Shown here: one piece after another, positions 1 through 5,670 of the stretch
Layout: each line of letters starts with the position of its first letter
How positions within the stretch are numbered: the stretch's first letter is position 1
Assembly (NCBI GenBank): GCA_025934545.1
Contig: JAICXV010000114.1
Coordinates: forward strand, 1-7,048
DNA: 7,048 nt
Reading direction: 5' to 3'
From: Verrucomicrobiia bacterium
Lineage (GTDB): Bacteria; Verrucomicrobiota; Verrucomicrobiia; Limisphaerales; Palsa-1400
Notes under the pieces: generated by a model
Told to the model about the DNA's origin: nothing
The model's database searches: none
What the model saw: only the letters and a program-made list of their open reading frames with translations
Made by a program: the position numbers and the translations under genes

Positions 1-633
1 CATGACGGGCATCGTGCCACGGTCCACCTCCACGAAGAAAACCGTGCGGCTGTGCCGTCCGTTTTCGTCCGCTATGTCCAATGCGAATACGCGATCTGGA
101 GCGACGCCGAGCTTCCGCCCGTTTGCCTGGACTTTCCATTTCAGCGGGTGTGCCAAACCGGAATTCGCGGGAAGTGGAATCGTTTCCGCAGGCGCGACGC
201 TGACGCGTGGCAGTTGTCGCGCTGCCAATTCGACTGCGACCATAACGTCAGACGCCAAAAGGGCGTGTTCAAAGAAGAAGCGGCCAACTGCTCGGTTTTT
301 TGCGCTCCAGTCGAATTTCCGTTTTGAAGCGGCGGATTCGAGCGCTAACACGTCCGCGCCTTTTTTCCCGAGGCCGTAAACCATGTGGTGAGTACCGCCC
401 TGGTGGTAATAATCGATCTGTGCGCGCGGGCGTTCCAAGTAGCCGTGATGATAGAGCGCCTGCAATCTGCGGACGATGTGCTGCGAACTGCCGGAGACAA
501 GTGTAACAATGTGGGATGACCGTAAAAAGCGGTGCTGATGCACCAATCGCAATATTTCGCGGTCGCGGTCGGTTAGGCGAATGGCGTGAATAGAGGGTGA
601 GCGATTGAAGCGCGGACGGCGGGAAAACTCCAT
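1..633 (-). CDS. Replication-relaxation family protein (partial, 3' end off the window)
   Basis: Reading the minus strand from the ATG at 633 gives 211 uninterrupted codons to the left edge, so the C-terminus is missing. Residues about 18-75 form a winged-helix domain that opens with LTDRDREILRLVHQHRFL, has a recognition-helix-like SSQHIVRRLQALYHHGYL, and is followed by a wing with YGLGKKGADVLAL. The second half carries an FEHALLASDVMVAVELAAR helix, then PD at 179-180 and FFVEVDRGTMP at 199-209. This layout matches my knowledge of the replication-relaxation family (Pfam Replic_Relax), DNA-binding proteins of plasmids and integrative elements that often sit near T4CP genes. The PD...ExD spacing loosely recalls a PD-(D/E)XK fold; that is inference. 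It follows the XRE gene by 39 bases in the same reading frame, with only the TGA at 675-673 separating them. No Shine-Dalgarno is visible; a TATCAT hexamer lies 6 bases upstream. The family call is fairly sure and the exact role unknown. Confidence 0.82.
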   Translation of the reverse strand, partial: MEFSRRPRFNRSPSIHAIRLTDRDREILRLVHQHRFLRSSHIVTLVSGSSQHIVRRLQALYHHGYLERPRAQIDYYHQGGTHHMVYGLGKKGADVLALESAASKRKFDWSAKNRAVGRFFFEHALLASDVMVAVELAARQLPRVSVAPAETIPLPANSGLAHPLKWKVQANGRKLGVAPDRVFALDIADENGRHSRTVFFVEVDRGTMPVM

Positions 634-639
634 TCGCCG

Positions 640-645
640 ATGATA
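640..645 (-). promoter_or_regulatory. Candidate -10 element (TATCAT) for the replication-relaxation gene
   Basis: On the minus strand TATCAT (5 of 6 to TATAAT) ends 6 bases before the ATG at 633. A transcript starting about 7 bases downstream would begin at or next to the start codon, giving a leaderless mRNA. I see no good -35 at 16-18 bases. It may be an internal promoter between the XRE gene and this one, or chance. Confidence 0.35.
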
Positions 646-672
646 CTGCGGCCTGAAGTATTGAGGGAGGCG

Positions 673-963
673 TCAACCTTTGCGCTTTGGCGCAACTCTT
701 CGCGCCTTCTTGATAACGTCAGCCAAGTCCACACCCAACCCGTCTGCGAGGCGCAGAGCGATTTCAAGCGACGGTCGCCGCAACCCGCGCTCAAGATAGC
801 CAACCATCTGCTGGGAAATACCACAACGCTGTTCGACCGCGTATTTGGTCAATCGCCGACGCTTGCGTTCGGCGTGAAGCAGGCGGACGACCCCTTCGCT
901 CAACTCTGCATACGCTCGGTGATTCTTCACGCACACGAAATTATGCGCGGATTCGATTGACAT
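673..963 (-). CDS. XRE-family helix-turn-helix transcriptional regulator
   Basis: A 96-residue protein with an HTH_3/XRE domain at residues about 21-85. The first helix is LSEGVVRLLHAERKRRRL. The helix-turn-helix is KYAVEQRCGISQQMVGYLERG, where YAVEQRCGIS and QQMVGYLERG are the paired helices. It ends with the typical PSLEIALRLADGLGVDLADVI tail (residues 64-84). The C-terminus is short and basic (KKARRVAPKRKG). Proteins of this type are dimeric repressors, often of mobile elements or toxin-antitoxin loci, and commonly bind an operator overlapping their own promoter. The gene is divergent from the 992-1234 gene across a very short intergenic region with a small inverted repeat, which would suit control of both units. 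It lies just upstream of the replication-relaxation gene and is probably cotranscribed with it. The ATG at 963 is the only sensible start; the N-terminal 20 residues before the HTH are not recognisable. Confidence 0.88.
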   Translation of the reverse strand: MSIESAHNFVCVKNHRAYAELSEGVVRLLHAERKRRRLTKYAVEQRCGISQQMVGYLERGLRRPSLEIALRLADGLGVDLADVIKKARRVAPKRKG

Positions 964-988
964 GATACTTCACAACTGTTACGTATCA
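957..988. promoter_or_regulatory. Divergent promoter region with candidate XRE operator
   Basis: The XRE gene (start at 963, minus) and the small plus-strand gene (start at 992) are separated by 28 bases. This space holds an inverted repeat, TGATAC at 963-968 and GTATCA at 983-988, with a 14-base centre. That geometry could suit a dimeric HTH repressor. A perfect TTGACA lies at 957-962 on the plus strand, but no convincing -10 follows at 16-18 bases. Operator function is inference from position and symmetry. Confidence 0.4.
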
Positions 989-991
989 CGC

Positions 992-1234
992 ATGACGTTT
1001 GTTAAACGCATCGGTCCCGATCCTCACGCTAACGGAGCAAAGACGTATGCCTGCAACGGATGCCCCGACATTTGGGAACTGGAAAACGGCGATGTCGCGG
1101 TTATTGGCATCGATATAACCGAATTCGCCGACAAGCTTCCGCCCTCGGCTGGCTGCGGGCCGGACGAGCGCATGGTGCGCATCCCGCGCAAGACACTCGT
1201 CCTCGCCAAAACGGATATCCCCGACAAGCTCTAA
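992..1234 (+). CDS. Small cysteine-containing conserved-looking protein of unknown function
   Basis: An 80-residue protein with a composition typical of a real folded protein. It has a CxxC motif (YACNGCPDIWELENGDVAVIG, Cys21 and Cys24), a third cysteine at 55 in AGCGPDERMVRIPRKTL, and a C-terminal KTDIPDKL. The ATG at 992 is preferred over the in-frame ATG at 962, because the latter would overlap the start codon of the divergent XRE gene and add a poorly protein-like MILHNCYVSR. Small proteins of similar pattern (CNGCPDIWEL... GPDERxVRIPRKTL) are familiar to me next to XRE regulators, mainly in actinobacterial genomes, but I know of no assigned function. The CxxC could bind metal, although only three cysteines are present. 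It probably forms a unit with the membrane-protein gene 33 bases downstream. It could be a partner or antagonist of the XRE protein. Confidence 0.7.
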   Translation: MTFVKRIGPDPHANGAKTYACNGCPDIWELENGDVAVIGIDITEFADKLPPSAGCGPDERMVRIPRKTLVLAKTDIPDKL

Positions 1235-1252
1235 CGTTTCCAACGCGTCTCG

Positions 1253-1261
1253 TGATACAAT
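1253..1261 (+). promoter_or_regulatory. Candidate extended -10 promoter element (TGATACAAT)
   Basis: TG-A-TACAAT is an exact match to the extended -10 pattern TGnTAnnnT, and its hexamer matches TATAAT at 5 of 6. It ends 6 bases before the ATG at 1268, so transcription would begin at or beside the start codon. No good -35 is present at 17-18 bases, which an extended -10 can tolerate. There is no Shine-Dalgarno before this gene. Confidence 0.5.
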
Positions 1262-1267
1262 GGGCGC

Positions 1268-1720
1268 ATGGGAACGTGGTTCCGGGAGAATTGGTTCGAC
1301 ATTCTTACCATCGCGATCGGAGCGGGAACGGTCCTTTTTGCTGCGCTCACGATACGCGAGGACACCGAAAGCCGCCGCGTTTCAAATCTCATAACACTCA
1401 CCGTCAATCATCGGGAGCTTTGGTCAAAGCTGTTCAAGTATCCTGAGTTGGGACGGATTCTTGATGCATTGGTATCTCTCACCGACAAACCCGTGACGCT
1501 CAATGAAAGTCTGTTGGTCGGCATGGTCGTTCAACATCTGAACGCCACCTATGAAGCACTGAAAAGCAATCTCTCCGTAAAAGCGGACGCGATAGGCGAG
1601 GATGTGCGCTCGTTCTTTTCATTGCCGATTCCAAAAGCTGTTTGGGAGAACACGAAACGATTTCAAAACGACGATTTCGTTGCGTTCGTTGAAAAATGCA
1701 GGGGGGGGTCCGCACGTTAG
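1268..1720 (+). CDS. Membrane-anchored protein of unknown function
   Basis: A 150-residue protein with one predicted transmembrane helix at residues about 9-29 (WFDILTIAIGAGTVLFAALTI) followed by charged REDTESRR. The rest is soluble and largely helical. Recognisable-looking blocks are LTVNHRELWSKLFKYPELGRIL (residues about 44-65), KPVTLNESLLVGMVVQHL, and near the end FFSLPIPKAVWENTKRFQNDDFVAFVEKC. I know similar unnamed proteins of this architecture but no function. After the helix, the soluble domain most likely faces the cytoplasm given the positive residues that follow it. The gene follows 992-1234 after 33 bases but may have its own extended -10. It converges on the T4CP-like gene. A run of eight G bases near the 3' end sits five codons before the stop, so the last residues could be altered by slippage or a base-calling error. 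Confidence 0.75.
   Translation: MGTWFRENWFDILTIAIGAGTVLFAALTIREDTESRRVSNLITLTVNHRELWSKLFKYPELGRILDALVSLTDKPVTLNESLLVGMVVQHLNATYEALKSNLSVKADAIGEDVRSFFSLPIPKAVWENTKRFQNDDFVAFVEKCRGGSAR
1701..1708 (+). repeat. G8 homopolymer tract inside the end of a coding region
   Basis: Eight consecutive G bases fall in the codons AGG GGG GGG of the 1268-1720 gene, just before its TAG. Such tracts are prone to slippage and to indel errors in sequencing. A one-base change would replace the last few residues with a different, much longer tail running on past 1720. Confidence 0.6.
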
Positions 1721-1823
1721 CGCGATTCGTTGTTTGTCTCGTGAATCAAAGCGTCGAATTCTGCGTGGCAACAGACTACGCGTGAACGTCAGCCGAATCC
1801 GTTCTCGTGCGCACCGGAGCGAA
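1721..1823. other. Convergent intergenic region with a weak hairpin
   Basis: A 103-base gap lies between two convergent genes. The only structure seen is a 7-bp stem, GCGCACC (1809-1815) with GGTGCGC (1832-1838) and a 16-base loop, which extends into the end of the T4CP-like gene and has no T-run on either strand. It is not a convincing intrinsic terminator. Confidence 0.25.
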
Positions 1824-3122
1824 TCAGTTGTGGTGCGCGTTAGTGGTCGAGTTCGCCAGCCAGCGGTGGAGTTTTTTGTTTACGACATGTCGGGGCGACC
1901 CAAACCGCTCGCGAGAGCGCGCAATCAATTTGTCCCTGCGTCCCGGCCGAAAATCAAGCGGCGGAAGCGTCCGCGCCAGAAATGGCACGCGGTTCTCGCC
2001 GTTCTCGCATAACCTCGCTGCAATCTCATACCTGTTTAAATCAACCAACTGCTGGGCGCGGAACTCCTTGCCGAATGCTTTTTCCATGATCTCCGCGTCG
2101 GTATGGCCGACGTTGAAACAAACAATCGTCCCGACGTTTCCGATCACAGCCTGTTGAACTGCGGGTGAGAGCTGCTCAATGAATTGGTGCGACAAGACCA
2201 AAGAGAGGCGATACTTGCGCGCCTCCGCGAGCAACGAGGCGAACGCGTCAGTGGAAAAGTTTTGGAATTCATCAATGAACAAATAGAAGTCTCGGCGTTC
2301 GCTTTCAGGAATGTTTGCTCGCGCCATCGCCGCAAGTTGGAACTGCGTCACGAACAGCGAGCCGAGCAGATTTGCCTTGTCGTATCCGAGCTTGCCCTTC
2401 GCGAGATTGGCGATGAAAAGCCTGCTGTTATCCATCACAAACGGAATGTCCACAGTGCGTTTTACCTGACCTAATATGTTTCGAATGACTGGGTTTAGCA
2501 GGAACTGACCGATCTTGTTTTGAATCGGAGCGATTGCTTCACGCTGAAATCGGATGTCGTAGCTCGCGTATTCGCTCGCCCAAAATTCGCGAATGAACGG
2601 GTCTTGGATCTGCCGTATCACCCAGGCGCGATACGCCTCGTCTGTAAGCATCCGGCTCACGCCCAAAAGCGATGCGTTTGGACAATCAAGAAGCGCGGTT
2701 ACCGCGTTATACAAAATATATTCGAGGCGCGGTCCCCACGAGTCATGCCAGATGCTTTTGCAGGCCGTAACGATGCCGGATGCGACAAGATGGCGGTCGT
2801 CCTGCGGAACGCCGGCCAAAAGATTCATCGCAATCGGAAATTCAAGATCGGACGGATTGAAATACACCAAGTCGTCGGCTCGCGACGGCGGAATGCTATT
2901 CAAAATGTCTTCCGCAAGGTCGCCGTGCGGGTCGATCAATCCGACGCCGTGCCCGTGCGCGATGTGCTGAATGATTAAATTCCGAAGCAGCGTTGTTTTT
3001 CCCGAACCGGTTTTGCCGATGATATAGACGTGATGCCGGTGATCGGCAGCGGAAATGCCGAAGGGCACTTCAGTGCCCCATCCGTGGCGGTTGCCGATCA
3101 AGATTTGCGGTTCGTCGTTCAT
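1824..3122 (-). CDS. VirD4/TraG/HerA-type DNA-translocating ATPase (T4CP-like), soluble
   Basis: A 432-residue P-loop ATPase (439 if the GTG at 3143 is used). Walker A is GKTGSGKT at residues 36-43, followed by GVGLIDPHGDLAEDIL at 59-74. Family signatures include DSWGPRLEYILYNAVTALLD, AIAPIQNKIGQFL and LFIANLAKGKLGYDKANLLGSL (about 127-256). Walker B is FYLFIDE at 279-285, then SHQ at 311-313 as the Q/sensor motif and QQAVIGNVGTIVCFNVG. This matches type IV coupling protein-like ATPases that pump DNA into a conjugation channel or through a membrane. Unlike classical VirD4/TraD there is no N-terminal membrane segment; the protein reaches the P-loop within about 36 residues. No good Shine-Dalgarno fits either start: AGGA abuts the GTG directly, and the ATG at 3122 follows one arm of a 15-bp inverted repeat. 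It lies downstream of a small same-strand gene, probably as an operon. The family is certain; conjugation rather than another DNA-pumping role is inference. Confidence 0.92.
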   Translation of the reverse strand: MNDEPQILIGNRHGWGTEVPFGISAADHRHHVYIIGKTGSGKTTLLRNLIIQHIAHGHGVGLIDPHGDLAEDILNSIPPSRADDLVYFNPSDLEFPIAMNLLAGVPQDDRHLVASGIVTACKSIWHDSWGPRLEYILYNAVTALLDCPNASLLGVSRMLTDEAYRAWVIRQIQDPFIREFWASEYASYDIRFQREAIAPIQNKIGQFLLNPVIRNILGQVKRTVDIPFVMDNSRLFIANLAKGKLGYDKANLLGSLFVTQFQLAAMARANIPESERRDFYLFIDEFQNFSTDAFASLLAEARKYRLSLVLSHQFIEQLSPAVQQAVIGNVGTIVCFNVGHTDAEIMEKAFGKEFRAQQLVDLNRYEIAARLCENGENRVPFLARTLPPLDFRPGRRDKLIARSRERFGSPRHVVNKKLHRWLANSTTNAHHN

Positions 3123-3127
3123 GATTG

Positions 3128-3210
3128 CGGGACCAGCCGCCACTCCTGGTGAAAAACGACGAGCAAACGCCGTGAGGTGCGAGCTGTCGAGGTAATGGCG
3201 GCTGGTCCCG
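3128..3210. repeat. Perfect 15-bp inverted repeat around the T4CP start
   Basis: CGGGACCAGCCGCCA at 3128-3142 is repeated in inverted form (TGGCGGCTGGTCCCG) at 3196-3210, with a 53-base centre. In the minus-strand mRNA this would form a 15-bp GC-rich stem whose distal arm ends 5 bases before the ATG at 3122 and covers the GTG at 3143. It may restrict translation of the ATPase gene, act as a DNA site, or be a small MITE-like insertion. I see no flanking target duplication. Confidence 0.75.
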
Positions 3211-3223
3211 GAACCCGAACGGG

Positions 3224-3430
3224 TCAGGCGTTCGGGGTGGAACTTTCCTTGTCGATAAGCAGCTTAACGCCAATGGCAATCGAATCGATTGACTCGGAGA
3301 TCGCCTGCAGCTTTTTGTTGGCGTCGCGCTGCAAGCCGAGGCCTACTCCGGTCAGTGTCACTAATTTTTCTATCGGTGTCGCCTCGGAATATTTCGAGGC
3401 GCTCTCCTTTGGTTTTTTTGTGTTGTTCAT
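3224..3430 (-). CDS. Small helical protein of unknown function upstream of the T4CP-like gene
   Basis: A 68-residue ORF starting at the ATG at 3430 (an in-frame ATG at 3451 would add MRYADCI). It is lysine- and serine-rich at the N-terminus (MNNTKKPKESASKYSE). The remainder is mainly amphipathic helix: PIEKLVTLTGVGLGLQRDANKK, then LQAISESIDSIAIGVKLLIDKE. The regular spacing of Leu and Ile and the absence of a long hydrophobic stretch suggest a soluble coiled or oligomerising helix. The shorter start is preferred because a TATGCT hexamer lies 9 bases upstream of it. The gene precedes the T4CP-like gene by about 100 bases on the same strand, so it could encode an accessory or DNA-binding partner. 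I do not recognise the family, and it is short enough that coding status is only likely. Confidence 0.6.
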   Translation of the reverse strand: MNNTKKPKESASKYSEATPIEKLVTLTGVGLGLQRDANKKLQAISESIDSIAIGVKLLIDKESSTPNA

Positions 3431-3439
3431 AATGCAATC

Positions 3440-3445
3440 AGCATA
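3440..3445 (-). promoter_or_regulatory. Candidate -10 element (TATGCT) for the small protein/T4CP unit
   Basis: TATGCT fits TAnnnT and ends 9 bases before the ATG at 3430, predicting a leader of about two bases. The -35 region is not clear. Support comes mainly from the repeated spacing seen upstream of other genes in the window. Confidence 0.35.
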
Positions 3446-3590
3446 TCGCATGACTAGTTTTGCAAAAGGAGTGAACCTTTGCCGGATAGCGCAAACACTA
3501 TTTAGCCCTGTTCTTATTGATGCAACTGAGTGGGAAGGAACTGTTCCTATTACGGTATTGAGGTTTCGCTTGACTCTTTTCGCGCTTTTA

Positions 3591-3620
3591 TTGACAACAT
3601 TCGGGCGTCGTGACTGTCAT
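3591..3620 (+). promoter_or_regulatory. Candidate sigma70-type promoter for the phosphoesterase gene
   Basis: A perfect TTGACA at 3591-3596 is followed after 18 bases by TGTCAT at 3615-3620 (4 of 6 to TATAAT). The predicted transcription start near 3627 leaves a leader of only about 8 bases before the ATG at 3635. It lies in the AT-richer divergent intergenic stretch 3431-3634. Confidence 0.5.
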
Positions 3621-3634
3621 CCGTTTGATCTGCT

Positions 3635-4975
3635 ATGGTTGATTTGGATAACATTAAGACAATCGTCATTGTGATGATGGAGAATCGCTCCTTTGATCAC
3701 ATGCTCGGGTATCTCAGCCTGGCTCCGTTTGCTCGTGGGGACGTCGACGGCCAGAAAATAGATCCCGCTTGGCTGAGCCAATTCACGAACTACGATAAGG
3801 CGCAGGCCAATCAGCCATTTCATTGCACCAATCCCTATTGGCTGCCGCCCGAGTTCGACCCGCCGCACGAGCGAGACAACATAGCCGCTCAGATCGACCC
3901 TCGTCAGGACAACAGCTACCCGATGAACGGCTTCGTGGGCGCGATTCCGCCTAAAGTGTCAGACGATCCGAACGTGCGGAAGCTTGTCATGGGATATTTC
4001 GGCGCCTACGAGGTCCCTATCTCCCATTTCTTCGCGCAGAATTTTACCATATGCGACCGGTGGTTCAGCGCCCTTCCCGCAGGAACGCAGCCGAACCGGC
4101 TTATGGCGATGGGCGGCGCTTCGATGATTGCGTTAAATCAATCCCCGCTGCCAAACCAGGACCTCGTATACGATTGGCTGAACCAGCGGAAGGTGACGTG
4201 GCGCGTGTATCACCAAGGAATACCGTTTTTCGCGATGATGCCCAAATGGCTTGCGCCCGTGCTCTTCGGCGACAACTTCCGTAAATTCGAGGACCTGGCG
4301 GGCGATTTGCAGAATACGCCCCCTGACGACCTGCCCGATGTCATCTTCGTCGAGCCGACCTATGGCGACGCCCCGCGCTGGGGGCGGAGCACGGACGATC
4401 ATGCGCCGGCGGGAGTCAGCGACGGGCAGGAATTTCTGATGCAGGTGTACAACGCGGTCATCGCCAACGTGGACTTTTGGAAGAGCACGCTCATGGTCAT
4501 AGATTACGACGAGCATGGCGGCTTTTTCGACCATGTGCGTCCGCCGGCGATCCCGACTCATCCCCCGGATGGAGCCAGATGGTCGATTCCCTTCGAGACT
4601 TTGGGCGTGCGAACCCCTGCATACATCGTATCGCCGTTTGTTGCCCGCGGCGGCGTGAGTCACAATCTGCTTGATCATACATCACTGCTCAAGCTCTTGG
4701 GAGAGAAGTACGGAGGCGGGTCGTATTCTTCAGACGTGGATGCACGTGCTGTCGGAAGTTTGTCTCACGTTCTTGATTTTACTAATCCGCAGTACGACAC
4801 GCCTGCGCCTCCGCCTGTAAACGAATATTTGGCAAAGCGTCCGCCAGCGCCGCAGGTCGTCGTTCGGCCTCCGCGCGATACTGCGCTGCAGCAGGGGTTC
4901 GCGGACGTAGTAGAGAACATGAAACAGCACGGCGCCGACTCGACGCATCCGAAGTTCGGACCGTTGCTTCAATGA
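3635..4975 (+). CDS. Phospholipase C/acid phosphatase-superfamily phosphoesterase
   Basis: A 446-residue protein of the phosphoesterase family (Pfam PF04185), which hydrolyses phosphate mono- or diesters such as phospholipids in related enzymes. The signature MMENRSFDHMLGYL at 14-27 gives metal-binding Glu16 and Asn17. ALPAGTQPNR at about 146-155 places Thr151 where the family's nucleophile is expected. STDDHAPAGVSDGQEFL gives His256. DYDEHGGFFDHV at 290-301 supplies Asp292, Glu293, His294 and His300. All core motifs look intact, so it should be active; the substrate cannot be told. There is no N-terminal signal peptide: the catalytic motif begins at residue 14, whereas many family members are secreted. 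The start at 3635 is the only one keeping the motif near the N-terminus. The C-terminal 60 residues are proline-rich (TPAPPPVNEYLAKRPPAPQV) and less conserved. The ankyrin lipoprotein gene follows within about 50 bases and is probably cotranscribed. Confidence 0.92.
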   Translation: MVDLDNIKTIVIVMMENRSFDHMLGYLSLAPFARGDVDGQKIDPAWLSQFTNYDKAQANQPFHCTNPYWLPPEFDPPHERDNIAAQIDPRQDNSYPMNGFVGAIPPKVSDDPNVRKLVMGYFGAYEVPISHFFAQNFTICDRWFSALPAGTQPNRLMAMGGASMIALNQSPLPNQDLVYDWLNQRKVTWRVYHQGIPFFAMMPKWLAPVLFGDNFRKFEDLAGDLQNTPPDDLPDVIFVEPTYGDAPRWGRSTDDHAPAGVSDGQEFLMQVYNAVIANVDFWKSTLMVIDYDEHGGFFDHVRPPAIPTHPPDGARWSIPFETLGVRTPAYIVSPFVARGGVSHNLLDHTSLLKLLGEKYGGGSYSSDVDARAVGSLSHVLDFTNPQYDTPAPPPVNEYLAKRPPAPQVVVRPPRDTALQQGFADVVENMKQHGADSTHPKFGPLLQ

Positions 4976-5016
4976 CGGCCAAACACCAATGAATGCTACG
5001 AAGTCGCAAACTTTTC

Positions 5017-5022
5017 AAAGGG
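5017..5022 (+). promoter_or_regulatory. Candidate ribosome binding site (AAAGGG) deciding the ankyrin gene start
   Basis: AAAGGG lies 5 bases before the ATG at 5028, one of the few Shine-Dalgarno-like sites in the window. It favours this start over the upstream in-frame ATG at 4989, which has no such site. Confidence 0.45.
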
Positions 5023-5027
5023 CATGC

Positions 5028-5477
5028 ATGCAGCAGTTCGTCATTATTGTATTCTGCGCACTATTTGCTTTTGGCTGCCAACCTCCTCGAAGCGAGTACC
5101 GGGCGATCCATCAATACGCAATCGATGGCGATGAGGCTAAGCTCGTCGCCGATCTCGCCGAGCGCCCGAACGATGTAAATCTGACAGAAGACCACCGGCT
5201 GACTCCATTGCATTTGGCGGTCAGCCACTGCCGTACGAACGTGATTAATATTTTGTTGGCGAAGGGCGCGAAGATTGAAGCGAAAGCAGAAGGAGATACG
5301 CGGCCTATCCATCTCGCGGCGCAAAGCGGATGCATGGCCGGAATCACGATGTTAGTACAACACGGAGCTAAAGTTAACCCACGGGACGCTGAGGGCCGAA
5401 CGCCGCTGACCCGTGCCAAGCAGTGGCATCATGACGAAGCGGCGGAATTACTGCGGAAGAGCGGCGGAGTGGAATAG
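5028..5477 (+). CDS. Ankyrin-repeat lipoprotein
   Basis: A 149-residue protein from the ATG at 5028. The first 16 residues are a hydrophobic signal, MQQFVIIVFCALFAFG, followed by Cys17, consistent with a lipobox (AFGC) and lipid attachment; this gives an envelope location. The rest is ankyrin repeats with exact 33-residue spacing of the repeat core: TPLHLA at 59-64, RPIHLA at 92-97 and TPLTRA at 125-130. A degenerate first repeat begins at YRAIHQYAIDGDEAKLVADL (24-43). Ankyrin repeats are protein-binding scaffolds. The longer start at 4989 would add 13 residues before the signal (162 in total) and is less attractive. The gene lies directly downstream of the phosphoesterase gene, suggesting its product binds, inhibits or tethers that enzyme, or acts in the same stress response. 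Repeats and lipoprotein status are well supported; partnership is inference. Confidence 0.85.
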   Translation: MQQFVIIVFCALFAFGCQPPRSEYRAIHQYAIDGDEAKLVADLAERPNDVNLTEDHRLTPLHLAVSHCRTNVINILLAKGAKIEAKAEGDTRPIHLAAQSGCMAGITMLVQHGAKVNPRDAEGRTPLTRAKQWHHDEAAELLRKSGGVE

Positions 5478-5668
5478 CACCTCTTAGGCGATCAGTCTCC
5501 GGTGCCCGTGCAGTTCGTTGATGATACGACTCTCTCGCCGCGTGCCAATGGCGCGCGCCAACGGTCGTCGAATCGCGTTCGCGAAATCGTAGATTCCACG
5601 CTTCAAGCGTGAACACGCCGCGATAGCGAACGCAGTCGTCGGTGCGATAGCGCCTCCTTCAAAACCAG
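5478..5668. other. Non-coding stretch with short palindromes
   Basis: No credible gene is present. Three compact palindromes occur within about 60 bases: TGGCGCGCGCCA at 5549-5560 (perfect), TCGCG-tt-CGCGA at 5573-5584, and CACGCTT-c-AAGCGTG at 5597-5611. A direct repeat GCGATAGCG occurs at 5620-5628 and 5644-5652. None is followed by a T-run, so they do not look like intrinsic terminators. Minus-strand ORFs here have no recognisable protein features. Confidence 0.5.
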
Positions 5669-5670
5669 TC

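Noticed and set aside
269..676. Minus-strand 135-codon ORF overlapping the replication-relaxation gene
   Set aside because: Low-complexity arginine- and proline-rich translation in another frame of a gene with clear family features.
1602..2012. Plus-strand 136-codon ORF across the convergent region
   Set aside because: Overlaps the ends of two genes in other frames and has a basic, unstructured translation. Relevant only if the G8 tract shifts frame.
2520..2978. Plus-strand ORFs opposite the T4CP-like gene
   Set aside because: Antisense shadows of a strongly supported ATPase; no recognisable domains.
3070..3279. Minus-strand 69-codon ORF over the 15-bp inverted repeat
   Set aside because: Overlaps both neighbouring genes in another frame and contains the repeat arms; no protein-like pattern.
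3177..3674. Plus-strand 165-codon ORF before the phosphoesterase
   Set aside because: It runs antisense to the small helical gene, through the promoter and into the phosphoesterase start. Its hydrophobic stretches come from AT-rich intergenic sequence.
4133..4678. Minus-strand 181-codon ORF inside the phosphoesterase
   Set aside because: Antisense shadow of a gene with intact catalytic motifs; rich in Arg and His as is usual for such shadows.
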